64,000 bases of DNA from the NCBI GenBank assembly GCA_964017045.1, contig OZ024798.1, positions 13,268,630 through 13,332,629 on the forward strand, written 5' to 3'. Below the pieces are notes generated by a model. It had not been told where the DNA came from. It saw nothing but the letters and a program-made list of their open reading frames with translations, and ran no database searches. The position numbers and the translations under genes are program-made. Positions 1 through 13,100 of this stretch are shown in pieces (position 1 is the stretch's first letter; every line of letters starts with the position of its first letter). This stretch comes from Omphiscola glabra (Eukaryota; Mollusca; Gastropoda; Lymnaeidae).

Positions 1-74
1 AAGTATTATTTTCTATTAAAAAAGGATTTTTAAAAAGAAGTTTATTACTTTCAAGTGTAAATTTGGAAGTTTAC

Positions 75-345
75 CAGGAGGATAAAAGGGACATGAATCC
101 CAAGTCCAATAATTGCAGAGATGACAATCAGCGCACGCAGGGACCTCATCCTCAGGGCACTGAAGTCCAGATAGGGGGGCTTCTCTGCCTCTCTGTCTCT
201 TCTGTTTTTTTTTTGGCTTTTAAGATGGAGGATGACCTTGCGACGGGGGTGGTACAGATTTGCAGAGCGATACATGGCCCCAGCCACAATGGTAAGGACA
301 AGTAGCCCAGCCACACACTGCAGTCCATGCATCCAGTCAATGACC
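75..345 (-). CDS. SLC16-like gene, exon 4 (TM6, central loop, TM7)
   Basis: 271 bp; acceptor CATCACCAG above 345, donor GTAAAC at 74-69. Entered in phase 2 to give [20 protein letters not shown] (TM6). A basic loop ([15 protein letters not shown]) follows, then [15 protein letters not shown] and GIHVPFILL of TM7. Ends in phase 0; later exons are outside the window. Confidence 0.9.
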
Positions 346-3300
346 CTGGTGATGGAAGCACAAAGAGTACAAATGTTTAATCTTTCTCAGTAGACTATCT
401 TATTAAGGACCACTGTTTAATCATTCCCAGACCATCTTATTTAAGGACAATTGTTATATCTTTCTCAGACTTTCTTATTTAAGAACCAATGTTTATTATT
501 TCTCTGACTATCTTATTTAAGTACCAACGTTTAGTCTTTCTCAGACTATCTTATTTAAGGACCAACGTTTAATCTTTTTTTGGACTATCTTATTAAGGAC
601 CAATGATTAACCTTTCTCAGACTATCTTATTTAATCAAACTGGTTGCAATATTTATCTGTAGCTTCTACGACTTGCATGAAATGCAACTAGCAAGAATTG
701 ATTTATAGTACATTGACTCGAACAAGGGAAGGGGCATTGTACAATGGAGCCAAAGTTAAAATTTAAAATAAAGGAATGAAGCTTCCCATACTTTTATGTA
801 AGGTAACCATAATGAACTGACTTAGGATGCACAAATACTGATGTTTTTTTGGGGAGGTATTTGAGAAGCAGAGTTCCAAAGTGTATAAATCATGAATAAA
901 ATATATAAATAATTTTAAAATGAAACAATATTAATTCCCTATTCTTTTACCAGCCATGTTGCCCCACTCTTCAACCGACTATGTTGCCTCGCTCTTCTAC
1001 CGACTATGTTGCCCCACTCTTCTACCATCTATGTTGCCCCACCTCTTCACACAACTATATTGCACCCCTCTACGCTGGTATACATTCTTTCTACTACCTA
1101 TATAATAAGATGGGTTAGTAACAAAAATAAACACATAGCTTTAAATACTTAGGTCCCCCCACCCCACCACCCCCACCCCAATCTTCAATCACCTCCCTCA
1201 TCACTTTTAAATTTAGCCGGAGCTCCGAGTGGAGCTAGATCTGATCAGAGCTTACAAAAATATGTCCGGAGCGGACACTACTCCTTCGAAAAAACGAGAT
1301 TTAGCTCCGTGCTGAAGCTGGACATAAATGCCATCTCCCCACGGATATAAGTTTATCACGTTTTTTTTGTTTTTTTTATTGAAATTACTCCGATCTATCA
1401 CGCAATCATAAAACATACTTCATTTTATGACCGCGCCTTTGCAAAAAATTATGTTACCCTATAAATAAAACATTTGTTCCGATTTAATCAAACTAAATAT
1501 GTTCTTAAGAAGTTCAAATTTTAAATAGCAGTAATTTTATTATCTCAGCTGCATTTATCAATATCTATTTAAAAATTTCAAATAATAGCCCCCTGCCCCT
1601 CCACCCCCAATATTTCCGTTTTGAATAAATTTCTTTTTGTTGTTACAAAATGTTAATACAATTAACACACTTGACATCTGATTTTGTTTCCTAACCATAG
1701 TTAGTGAACTATAATAAAATCAATTTTCATTGGGGCAATGTTTTGCATATGTCAAATAACGTCAAAGTCAAAGGCCACACGGAGTGTAAGTTCAAAGGTA
1801 ACGGTGTGCGATGAGAATCTTAAAGGGATTCCTACTTGTTTCTTGCCCTACAGGAGTGACATAGAGCTTCACCACGAACGTCATAGAGTTGCACCAACAA
1901 CATCATTGAGCTGCAACACAAACGTCATATATCTGCACCATCATCGTCAAAGGGCTGCACCAATACCGTCACAGAGCTGCACCAACAACATCAAAGAGGT
2001 GCAACTCCAACGTCACAGAGCAGTGGCGTAGCGAGCTTAACTCGCGCCCGGGGCACAATACCTTTTTAGCGCCCCCAATACCTTTTTAGTGCCCCCTATT
2101 CGAAAACCATACAATTTTATAGTAAAATAAACCATTTGACGCCCCATTGTGAGTAGCGCCCGGGGCATGATGCTACTCTTGCCCCCCCTTACTACGCCAC
2201 TGCCACAGAGTTGCACCACCAACGTCATAAAACTGCACCACCAACGTCATACAGCTGTACCACCAGCGTCATAAAGCTGCACCACCAGCGTCATAAAACT
2301 GCACTACCAGCGTCAAAAAGCTGTACTATCAGCGTCATAAAGCTGTACCACCAACGTCATAAAGCTGTACTATCAGCGTCATAAAGCTGTACTATCCGCG
2401 TCATAAAGCTGTACCACCAACGTCATAAAGCTGCACCACCAACGTCATAAAGCTGCATCACCAACGTCATAAAGCTGCACCACCAACGTCATAAAGCTGT
2501 ACCATCAACGTCATAAAGCTGTACCATCAACGTCATAAAGCTGTACCATCAACGTCATAAATCTGTACCATTAACGTCATAAAGCTGTACCATCAACGTC
2601 ATAAAGCTGTACCATCAACGTCATTAAGCTGTACCATCAACGTCATAAAGCTGTACCATCAACGTCATAAAGCTGTACCATCAACGTCATAAAGCTGTAC
2701 CATCAACGTCATAAATCTGTACCATCAACGTCATAAAGCTGTACCATCAACGTCATAAAGCTGTACCATCAACGTCATTAAGCTGTACCATCAGCGTCGA
2801 GGATCACTCTAGAAACAAAAGTCTCCGACGTCTCGTTAGAGGGGACGTTGCAGAAAGCTGTAGGGTAACTCGATTCATGACGTATCAAACGGGATCCTTG
2901 ACGTATCAAACGCGATCCTTGACGTATCAAACGGGATCCTTGACGTATCAAACGGGATCCTTGACGTATCAAACGGGATCCTTGACGTATCAAACGGGAT
3001 CCTTGACGTATCAAACGGGATCCTTGACGTATCAAACGGGATCCTTGACGTATCAAACGGGATCTTTGACGTATCAAACGGGATCCTTGACGTATCAAAC
3101 GGGATCCTTGACGTATCAAACGGGATCCTTGACGTATCAAACGGGATCCTTGACGTACAAAAAAAAAGGATATCTGACTTATCGCGAAGTCCATTCAGAA
3201 ACCGAAACACTTGTCACAAAACAAGTATCTGAGACCGGCATGATTTAATATCAACCCCCATTGCAATTTTTTTTGGTTGTTGTTCCCTTCTGAGATGTCC

Positions 3301-4088
3301 AATGACTTCCGAACGTGAGACTCCTTCTTAGACCGGCTTACCGACCCGTCTTTCATTTACTGCTACACTTCTCCCTACATGACGAAAACGCCTTGTCGAG
3401 CCAATGAATGTGGCACACATTTAGTGAAACGCAGACAGACACTATCGATCGTAGCTGGATTCATTTGCCTCGCCGCCTGAGTGTTTCGACGCACTGCTTC
3501 CTCACTTCCACAAACCGAGTCTTTCACACGGTGTTATATTTCTGAGAATTCGTTTCAATTTCTTGAATTTCAACAAGAGCATGTATAAAAACGTAGATAA
3601 AAAAAATTATTTTAAGTACCAACTGTTTTGCAATAGGTAAGATGAAAAGAGGGATAATTACTTTCCGCACACGGCTGCACTGTTATGGAACGAACTCTGT
3701 TTTTAAACGGCAGTTACGGAACGAACTCTGCTTTTAAACGGCAGTTACGGAACGAACTCTGCTTTTTAAACGGCGGTTACGGGACGAACTCTGTTTAAAC
3801 GGTAGTTACGGAACAAACTCTGTTTTTAAACGGCAGTTACGGAACGAACTCTTGTTTTTAAACGGCAGTTACGGAACGAACACTGTTTAAACGCCTGTTA
3901 TGCCTCTACCTCTTGTGTCGCGCTACATGTTAAAATGTTCAACACGTATTTTGAGTAAGACGAGCGTGTACCAACATTTCAGAGATTATTGGCCCACTTG
4001 AACAGGATTTTGTAAGCCCTGTATAGTCCCACAAATTATATCGATATAAGCATTTGTAGCTTTTTTCCAAAGCAGAATAGACCAAACT

Positions 4089-4136
<48 letters not shown>

Positions 4137-7100
4137 CCAGGGCTGTAAATGGAGCTAAGGCTGAGTTTTAGCGCCCACTTCCCCGAAGATATATAATAAT
4201 ACAATTATTTTGTAAAAAAAATAAATGAGGTAATGGCGCCGTACAGAAGATGACGCCCGGGGCAGGTGCACCCCCTTTTTATACCCCGTTCCGTTCTTGC
4301 AACTCAGTTAAACCTTTCCAATAAGATTGTGGGACTTACTTAGTGTGCATTATATGACCCGTGCCCAACCACACCCCGCCCTCATCCTTCTAAACCACAG
4401 TTCTGACCGCATTTTGATATGTTTCACTACCTTTAAGCACACCATGACTGTAATAGTATGAAATGGTATGCGCCCCGTCGTCCATAACATGCGCCCTGTC
4501 CGTCCATAACATGCGCACCGTCCGTCCATAACATGCGCCCCGTCCGTCCATAACATGCGCCCCGTCCGTCCATAACATGCGCCCCGTCCGTCCATAACAT
4601 GCGCCCCGTCCGTCCATAACATGCGCCCCGTCCGTCCATAACATGCGCACCGTACGCACGTTGATAATTAAAAGATAATTTTGCACATACCCAGCAAATT
4701 AGCTGACAGCCATTTGTGCCCTAAAACTATGCCCGCAGACCTCAAGCCCTAAACCTAGAGACCTAGACCTCCAGCCCTAAACCTAGAGACCTAGACCTCA
4801 AGCTCTAGACCTAGAGACCTAGACCACAAGCCCTAAACCTATAGACCTCTAGAGCCCTAGACCTAGAGACCTAGACCTCAAGCTCTAGTCCTAGAGACCT
4901 AGACCACAAGCCCTAAACCTAGAGACCTCTAGAGCCCTAGACCTAGAGACCTAGACCTCAAGCCCTAGAACTAGAGCCCCAAACCTAGAGACCTAGACCT
5001 AGAGCCCTAAACCTAGAGACCTAGACATCAATATCTAGAGACCTAGACCTAGATCCCAATACCTAGAGACCTAGACACAGAGCCCTATGCCTAGAGACCT
5101 AGAACTAGATCCCAATACCTAGAGACCTAGACCTAGAGCCCTATACCTAGAGTCCTAGACATAGAGCCCTAAACCTAGAGACCTAGACCTAGATCCCAAT
5201 ACCTAGAGACCTAGACATTGAGCCCTAGACCTAGAGACCTAGACCTCAAGCCCTAAACCTAGAGACCTAGACCAAGAGCCCTATACCTAGAGCCCTATAC
5301 CTAGACCTCAAGCCTTAAACTTAGAAACCTAGACCTAGAGCCCTAAACCTAGAGATCTAGACCTAGAGCCATATACCTAAAGACCTAGACCTTGAGTCCT
5401 ATACCTAGAGACCTAGACCTTGAGCCCTATACCTAAAGCCCTAGACCTTAAGCCCTATACCTAGAGGCCTAGACCTAGAGACCTAGAACTAGAACCCTAG
5501 AACTCAAGCCCTAGACCTAGAGCCCCAGACCTAGACACTAGATATGACTCTTGCGTGTTTACATAAAAAAAGTTATAATCAGCACCAGTTGAACCCCATA
5601 CTACGTACACCCCAACTGACCAACATCAGTGACATCACTTCTTGCCCCCCCCCCCAATAAACGCACACTACGGGCACCGCTCACCACCAAATTCAGTGTC
5701 ATCAACCCCCCCCCCCCCATCCCCATGTCAAGAATATTCCGTTATACGCCCCTATTCCGTCTCTCCCATTGCTACTGGGCACCTGGAGGAACACCCCCCC
5801 CCCCCCAATGTCAAATACTCCACAACTTACAGTTTGTAAACACTAACAGCCCTCTCGTATGTATTATCTACCAGCGGCCACAACCCGGCACTGGAGTATT
5901 TCCGGACAAACCCCACCACCGGCTTTATTTACGCCCGTCCCCCCTCCCCCCCGGAAAACAAACATAAAAATAAATAAAAACTAAATCACCCGAAACTCCC
6001 CATCAATCTAATAACAACAACAAAATGATCTTTCCTGGCTGCGGTTATTTTCGTCGTCTTGCCATAGATAGCGCCACATGTGAGCTCGTGTCGGCTAAAT
6101 ATGGCCACAAATTGACGTCACCCTCCAAGGCCCGGGTCACCGTTGCCCGGGCGACGTGACGCCAAGCGACCGATTTATCCGGCTCTTATTGCAAGAAGAA
6201 GGCTCGGACGGTCTTTTCAAAGTTGTGCTACAAGTTGGACGTTGGAGATTTTCAGTTTTACAAAGATACCCCCCCCCCCTTGTTGTATTTCACCGATATA
6301 CACCAACAAACAACAACACCATTTTTGTTTTGTAAAAAAGAAATATGAGAAGAGCTAATAGAAAGTACGTGTAAATGTAAAAGTAAAAAAGTTGATGGCA
6401 TCGGTAGGGAAATTCAAAGTAAACAAAGATTGTGGATAAGACGGGTCTTGACTTACACACCTCTCTAATAAGGATACGACTAGACTAGAACACCTTTCTA
6501 GTGATATAAAAAAAAATAGCTGAGTAGCATTCCTATCTAACAACCATCCAATAATTTGGGCATAGACAGGAATTGGTTCAAAACAGATTGAAGTGCGGAT
6601 TAGAATAAATGCAAGCTTTGTGATAAACCAAATGAAAATTTCAAATATGCACTAAATTGCGTTTTCATACCCATTTTTTTGTTCCTTTGATCCTTTTGTC
6701 AGATGTAGGAAATGTAGCTCACGGACACACCCCCCCCATGGCCTAGCTAGTGTTAGTGCCACCCGGGGCGGGTCAATAGTTTTGACGCCTCCCATATGAA
6801 CAAAACTTTGCCGAAACTGCCACCTGATTTATAAAGAAGACCAAAAAAAAAAAAAAAAGAGTCGCCCGGGCGGACCGCCTCCTCAGCCCTACCCTTCCTA
6901 TGCCTGTGGATCCCCCCCGACCCCTAAGGTTCAGTCCCACAGTATATACACAGGTTTGTCAAAGGCTTTCCTTTTTAACCCCACCCCACCTAAACCCCCA
7001 CACACGTTTGATGAACCACTAGTTGCACCATTTGCGATTCCTCCTTAGTGCGCAAGTCATGTTGTGATGGATGACCTCAACATTTACTGTTCTCACTTAT

Positions 7101-10100
7101 TTCCGTTTCAGCTTTTTCGATTTCTTCCAAAAGGAACTCATTGCACTCATATAAAACTTGGCGCTGTGTGTATGGCTGAAAGAAAAAGTTGTTAAATTTC
7201 CTAATTTGAGCATTCTCTCTCCAGCATCGACTGAAATGTTCAGCGCGTCTGTTGGCCTAACATATACCACGACAAACAATTCTTCTGCATGTTGAATATC
7301 TTAAACTCTGGAGCAGGTTTTTTCTCACAGCATCGTGTGTCGTAGCGTAGCTTGGGGGGGGGGGGAGTGGAGGTCTCGTGGCGGCTTTGTGGTATGGAAG
7401 AGGGGCGGCTGCACATGTGAGGAGCTAAGGCTTTTAGGGGCGGAAAACTTTTATTTATATAAATAATTGCTGTAAATACTTAATGTCAGTGAGTCTTGTC
7501 TTACAATAAAGCGCAAGTGCCCGGATAATAAAGGGGTCGGAATCAGTGAGTAAGTCAAAAGTTAGGACCACAACTTAGGACCACAACTTAGGACCACAAT
7601 TTAAAGGCTGCAATGCTTGTCCTGCGTATCAGGAAATTTGTTTTAAAAGAAATTTCGTCGACGGAATGTTGATCGACGGAAGTTTGATTGAACGGAAATT
7701 TGATCGACCGGAAAGTTGGCCGAACGGAAGTTTGGTCGAATTTTATTTTCAGTTCACACGATATAAGGTTGCGTCGAATTTCTTTTTGAGCACATTATTT
7801 TGTTTTACTATATTGTACAGTGAGTTCAAAAAGAAATTAGATCCTTATTAGTAAGCTGCTCAGAGATTTTGGACAAAATTAATATAAATACATTTCTTAT
7901 AAAGTTGTTTCAAGTGAGATCTATGAAAGTATGAATAGTCTTTCTCTTTTCAAATACCCAACACAATGTGGCTTCTCAGGCGACCTGGCGTGATAAACCA
8001 GTGGCGCACCTTGACTGAATGCCACCCAGGGTAATATCGCTCCCCCACATCTTTTAGTCATTGCTGGTAACAAACATTCAACAAGTTGCCAACCTTGGCG
8101 TTCGTCATATTCAGCCCCCCGCCCCACACACACCCTCAGAAGTTACTCAACTGGTTATACTTCCCCTGAGCCGGGTTTTAAGTCTTATGGTAAGTCTAAG
8201 GTTAAGTAAATTGTTATGTTTTTTTTTTTTAAAATATCAAATTCTAGATTAACAACTCTTCTTGAAATTGCAGGATGCGAATGTGTAAAAATAACCTAAG
8301 TAACGTAAAATAGGTATTTCATATTCAACAAAGCCATAAACCAAAAGAGTGACATGACATGAATTCGGAAGTGATATGAATCTTGAAGCAACATAAATAT
8401 GCAAAGGTAAAAAAAAAAGTTTAAGTAATTATTGAAATAAAAATTGTAATTTGTTCAACACAAAAGGTAAGGTAAGTATGTAAATATAACAGTACCTGAT
8501 TAGTTCTTTCAAAAGTGTGGACATCACAGCAGCACCGACTCCACTTCCAGCAATCAGGATCATTTCTGCCAACTCTCGCTTCCGGCGGAAGTACCTGCCC
8601 ACCATGATGTTTGCGGTTACTATGGTGAAGCCACTGCCCAGTGACATGACGACGCAATGGCTGGTGTACAGCTGCTCTTGTTGATCAGAGAAGGCGAGGA
8701 AAAGACAGCCGAGCGAGCATATGAGACCTCCGATGACAGCGAACAGCCGAGGAGACTTCCTCCTACAGATGATTGTCACGATGGGAGAAATGAAGAGGGA
8801 GATCGCTATACCCAAGCTCCCAAGCCAAGCTGTGTAAGTTAAACAGTAAATTAGAAAAACAACAATACATTAAAAATATTATTTCATAATTATTATTTAA
8901 TACAAATAGAGCAGCTATTTCAAGGGGTACTAAAAACTTGAGTATTGTGTCCCTTAAAAGAAATTTTAAAACTCCATTTACTATTTTTAACAACTATGTG
9001 CATACTCATATAGGGCTGAATTTGTTTATTAAAATTAAATCTTTCTTCGCTTTTGTTCGTGGCTAGCGAAATCTTCGGATCCACCTCCCGTCAACCTATC
9101 GAGCGCATAGACTCGATACTGATGACAACAAATTCTAACAAATTTTCAGACCCACCCTCCAAAATCAGTTTTTAAAAATGTTTTTCAAAGGGCAGATGAA
9201 GGAAATATGATTACACTGATTTCTCGCAATAAAATTTCCGATAACTGCGCTAAATGAGATTCTTTAAAAAAAAATTTACGTAAGTGCGTTTGGTGCGAAA
9301 AATATTTTCGTTTGTATTTCTGACATAGTTGGTGAAATAAATTTGTGGCGTAAAGTCGTGTGGGTCATTAAAATATTAATAAAAAAATAAATAACAAATG
9401 CCTATAAAGGATTTTTTACGAAAAAAAAACCCGTTATTTTTAGGTGTTGTTTAATTACACGTTTTGTTCGCCACGGAACAGCGTTTTGAAGATAAACAGC
9501 ATATAGTGACTTTCTGCAATGTTTTGATGACAGTGCTGGTTAAAGTCCATAGAAAGATTTTTATATTCCAAAGGTTTTTAAAAAAAATTAGCATTCGAAA
9601 AGATTTTCCCTGAACACTCGCAACAGCCGAAGGAGAGCACGTGTAATTGTTTTCCTTCTGAAATAGGTTTTAAAGCTATGTCCTTTTTCCCCCCTACTTT
9701 TCTAATAAGGCATCTCTCAAAATGCAAATGCGTTCTCGTTTCTTAAACTAGCCACCACAACCTGCAAAGGGATAACCAACTGATAATCCCTAACCAATAT
9801 ATCATTTGTATCTTTTGTATCTGAGATTTCACTCATCGTGACACATTTTTACTAACTTGTTGCTGCTTTCCCTGCAAACGTTTTTAAACAGCGGTAATCA
9901 AATTACAATAATTGTAAGCTATGGATTTTAATACAATTGAAAGCGTAATACAATTGAAAGCGTAAAATAGAACACAAATTACAGGAGTCAGTTCTCTGTC
10001 ATAACTTTTTCTCAGATTTCTGCCCTTCCTATCTAACCGAACTTATTTCTGTCTATTCACCCCTTCGACAGCTTCGCTCCTCCGCAGACACGCGTATTCT

Positions 10101-13100
10101 GTCCGTTGCTAAGACACGTACTAAAACATATGGTGAACGATCTTTCTCTTTCTGCGCCCCCAAACAATGGAATTCTCTGCCACTACACATCCGCAATATA
10201 CCAACCAAACAGGCCTCCAATACTGCACTAAAAACACATCTCTTTAAACTCTTCTGCCCCGACTGATTCCCCACATATGACCTATAAACGATGCTGCTGG
10301 CCGCCGTCCATGGCTTGACATGTAAAAGTTCTGGGGTGGATGGGTTGAATATGCAATTGTTTTTGTTTTGTCTCTATACAGCTGTTCTTTATTACATAAA
10401 TGTATTTTATGTTATTGTCACGATTATATCTCTTTTGCTAATATTTTTTATGTACAGCGTGGTGAGCCTAGCCCTAGGCTGGGGTACCGCGCTATATAAG
10501 ACAACTAATAATAATAATAATAAAGATTAAGGCAATCGGGGAAACGACGGATTCCTTTGGATTTACGATATTATACACCGAAGTCAATCTCAAAACACCA
10601 AGATAACATACTATTTCTTATGTAAGTGACACTGACACGATGAAGGGTTTCTATGAAGCTTTTGAAGAAGTTGTATTGAAAAAAAAATGAAATAATCAAT
10701 CACTGCTCGCTGCATGTTACACTCGGGTTGAAACTCTACTGCACAAACGAAAAAACAATAACAACATTCTGAGGATTTATTCTCTTAGTGAGGATTTTTT
10801 CTCTGTGTTAGGATTTGTTCTCTGAGTTAGGATTTGTTCTCTGAGTTAGGATTTGTTCTCTGAGTGAGGATTTGTTCTCTGTGTTAGGATATTTGTTCTC
10901 TGAGTTAGGATTTGTTCTCTGAGTTAGGATATTTGTTCTCTGAGTTAGGATTTGTTCTCTGAGTGAGGATTTGTTCTCTGAGTTAGGATTTATTCTCTGT
11001 GTTAGGATTTGTTCTCTGTGTTAGGATTTGTTCTCTGAGTTAGGATATTTGTTCTCTGAGTTAGGATTTATTCTCTGTGTTAGGATATTTGTTCTCTGAG
11101 TTAGGATTTGTTCTCTGAGTTAGGATATTTGTTCTCTGAGTTAGGATTTGTTCTCTGAGTGAGGATTTGTTCTCTGAGTTAGGATTTGTTCTCTGAGTGA
11201 GGATTTGTTCTCTGAGTTAGGATATTTGTTCTCTGAGTTAGGATTTGTTCTCTGAGTTATGATTTGTTCTCTGAGTTAGGATTTGTTCTCTGAGTTAGGA
11301 TATTTGTTCGCTGAGTTAGGATTTATTCTCTGTGTTAGGATTTGTTCTCCGAGTTAGGATTTGTTCTCTGAGTGAGGATTTGTTCTCTGAGTTAGGATAT
11401 TTGTTCTCTGAGTTAGGATTTGTTCTCTGAGTTAGGATTTGTTCTCTGAGTTAGGATATTTGTTCTCTGAGTGAGGATTTGTTCTCTGAGTTAGGATTTA
11501 TTCTCTGTGTTAGGATTTGTTCTCTGTGTTAGGATTTGTTCTCTGAGTTAGGATATTTGTTCTCTGAGTTAGGATTTATTCTCTGTGTTAGGATATTTGT
11601 TCTCTGAGTTAGGATTTGTTCTCTGAGTTAGGATATTTGTTCTCTGAGTTAGGATTTGTTCTCTGAGTGAGGATTTGTTCTCTGAGTTAGGATTTGTTCT
11701 CTGAGTGAGGCTTTGTTCTCTGAGTTAGGATATTTGTTCTCTGAGTTAGGATTTGTTCTCTGAGTTATGATTTGTTCTCTGAGTTAGGATTTGTTCTCTG
11801 AGTTAGGATATTTGTTCGCTGAGTTAGGATTTATTCTCTGTGTTAGGATTTGTTCTCTGAGTTAGGATTTGTTCTCTGAGTGAGGATTTGTTCTCTGAGT
11901 TAGGATTTGTTCTCTGAGTTAGGACTTGTTCTCTGAGGATTTTTTCTCCGAGGAATTGTTCTCTGGGGATTTGTTACCTGGGGATTTGTTACCTGGGGAT
12001 TTGTTACCTGGGGATTTGTTACCTGGGGATTTGTTACCTGGGGATTTGTTACCTGGGTATTTTTAGTAAGTTTCTTAAAATAAGAAAGTGAAGATTATAC
12101 GAACCTGCCGAGAGATCCGAGAGATGAAACTTTTCTTTTATCGTAAGGAAAAGTGTGCCGTAGGCCAGGTGAAACCCACTGCACATGATGTGGACGAGGG
12201 TGGCTGCGCCCAGCACCACCCAGCCCCAACCGCCGTCGGGGTAGAAGTCGCCAAAGTCCACACGGCTGACCTGCTTGGTGTCCTGACGGAGTTTTTGGAT
12301 AGCCATTACCGTGATGTTATCGCTGTTATTCTATATTATGTACCATCGTTTAGTTGGACTTTCGCGTAAATATCTCCGACATAGTCAAATTGAGTTTTTT
12401 TTTTTTTTTTTTTTTTTGGTAGTGAAAAATATTTTAATTTCTTTTTGTCTTTCAATGGATATTTCTCTTTCAAAGTATGTGATATTCGTAAATTATTTCA
12501 ATTTCATGTGATATTTGTACGTATCCAAAGTATTATCAGTGCCACTTAATTAAGTTAATTGAAGACCAAGTTAAATAATGTCAAAAGTAAAACTAGCAAT
12601 ACTATATTTGTAAATTAAAAAAAAATTGTTATTAGGATTATCTTTTAAATTTATAAATTATATTAGTGCGCCCCGATACAGTACACAAAAAGGTATCAGA
12701 ACATAAGAATTGTAATTATCTAATCTTTGTAACTTGTAAAAGTGGAGAAAAATTCTCTAAAAGCTCAGCTTTATTTTGTAACTCTAATACGTATATGTCC
12801 CTTTTGCTAATATTTTTATGTACAGCGGGGTGAGCCTAGCCCTAGGCTGGGGTACCGCGCTATATAAGACAACTAATAATAATAATAATAATAATAATCA
12901 TTTAAATTTCGCAGTGCACTGATTTGTTGCAGATTACGTCATTCTAATGAGTTATAATTATGAATCCATTTTCATCCGCTAACGTAGAGCCCGCCCGATA
13001 ATTATTGTTCCGTAGTATTTCAAAAGTACTTTGTTTACATTGAGAGTTCATTCCTAGTTTTAAAATGATCTCAACATTGATTAGCGTCATTAGCGTGGAT

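Noticed and set aside
2876..3158. CRISPR array interpretation of regular repeats
   Set aside because: Units are contiguous with no unique spacers and the context is eukaryotic; the same applies to the other arrays.
2778..3248. Long open frames on both strands through the [11 protein letters not shown] repeat
   Set aside because: The 21-bp period is a multiple of three, so any stop-free unit stays open in several frames at once. There is no coding context, splice pattern or family similarity.
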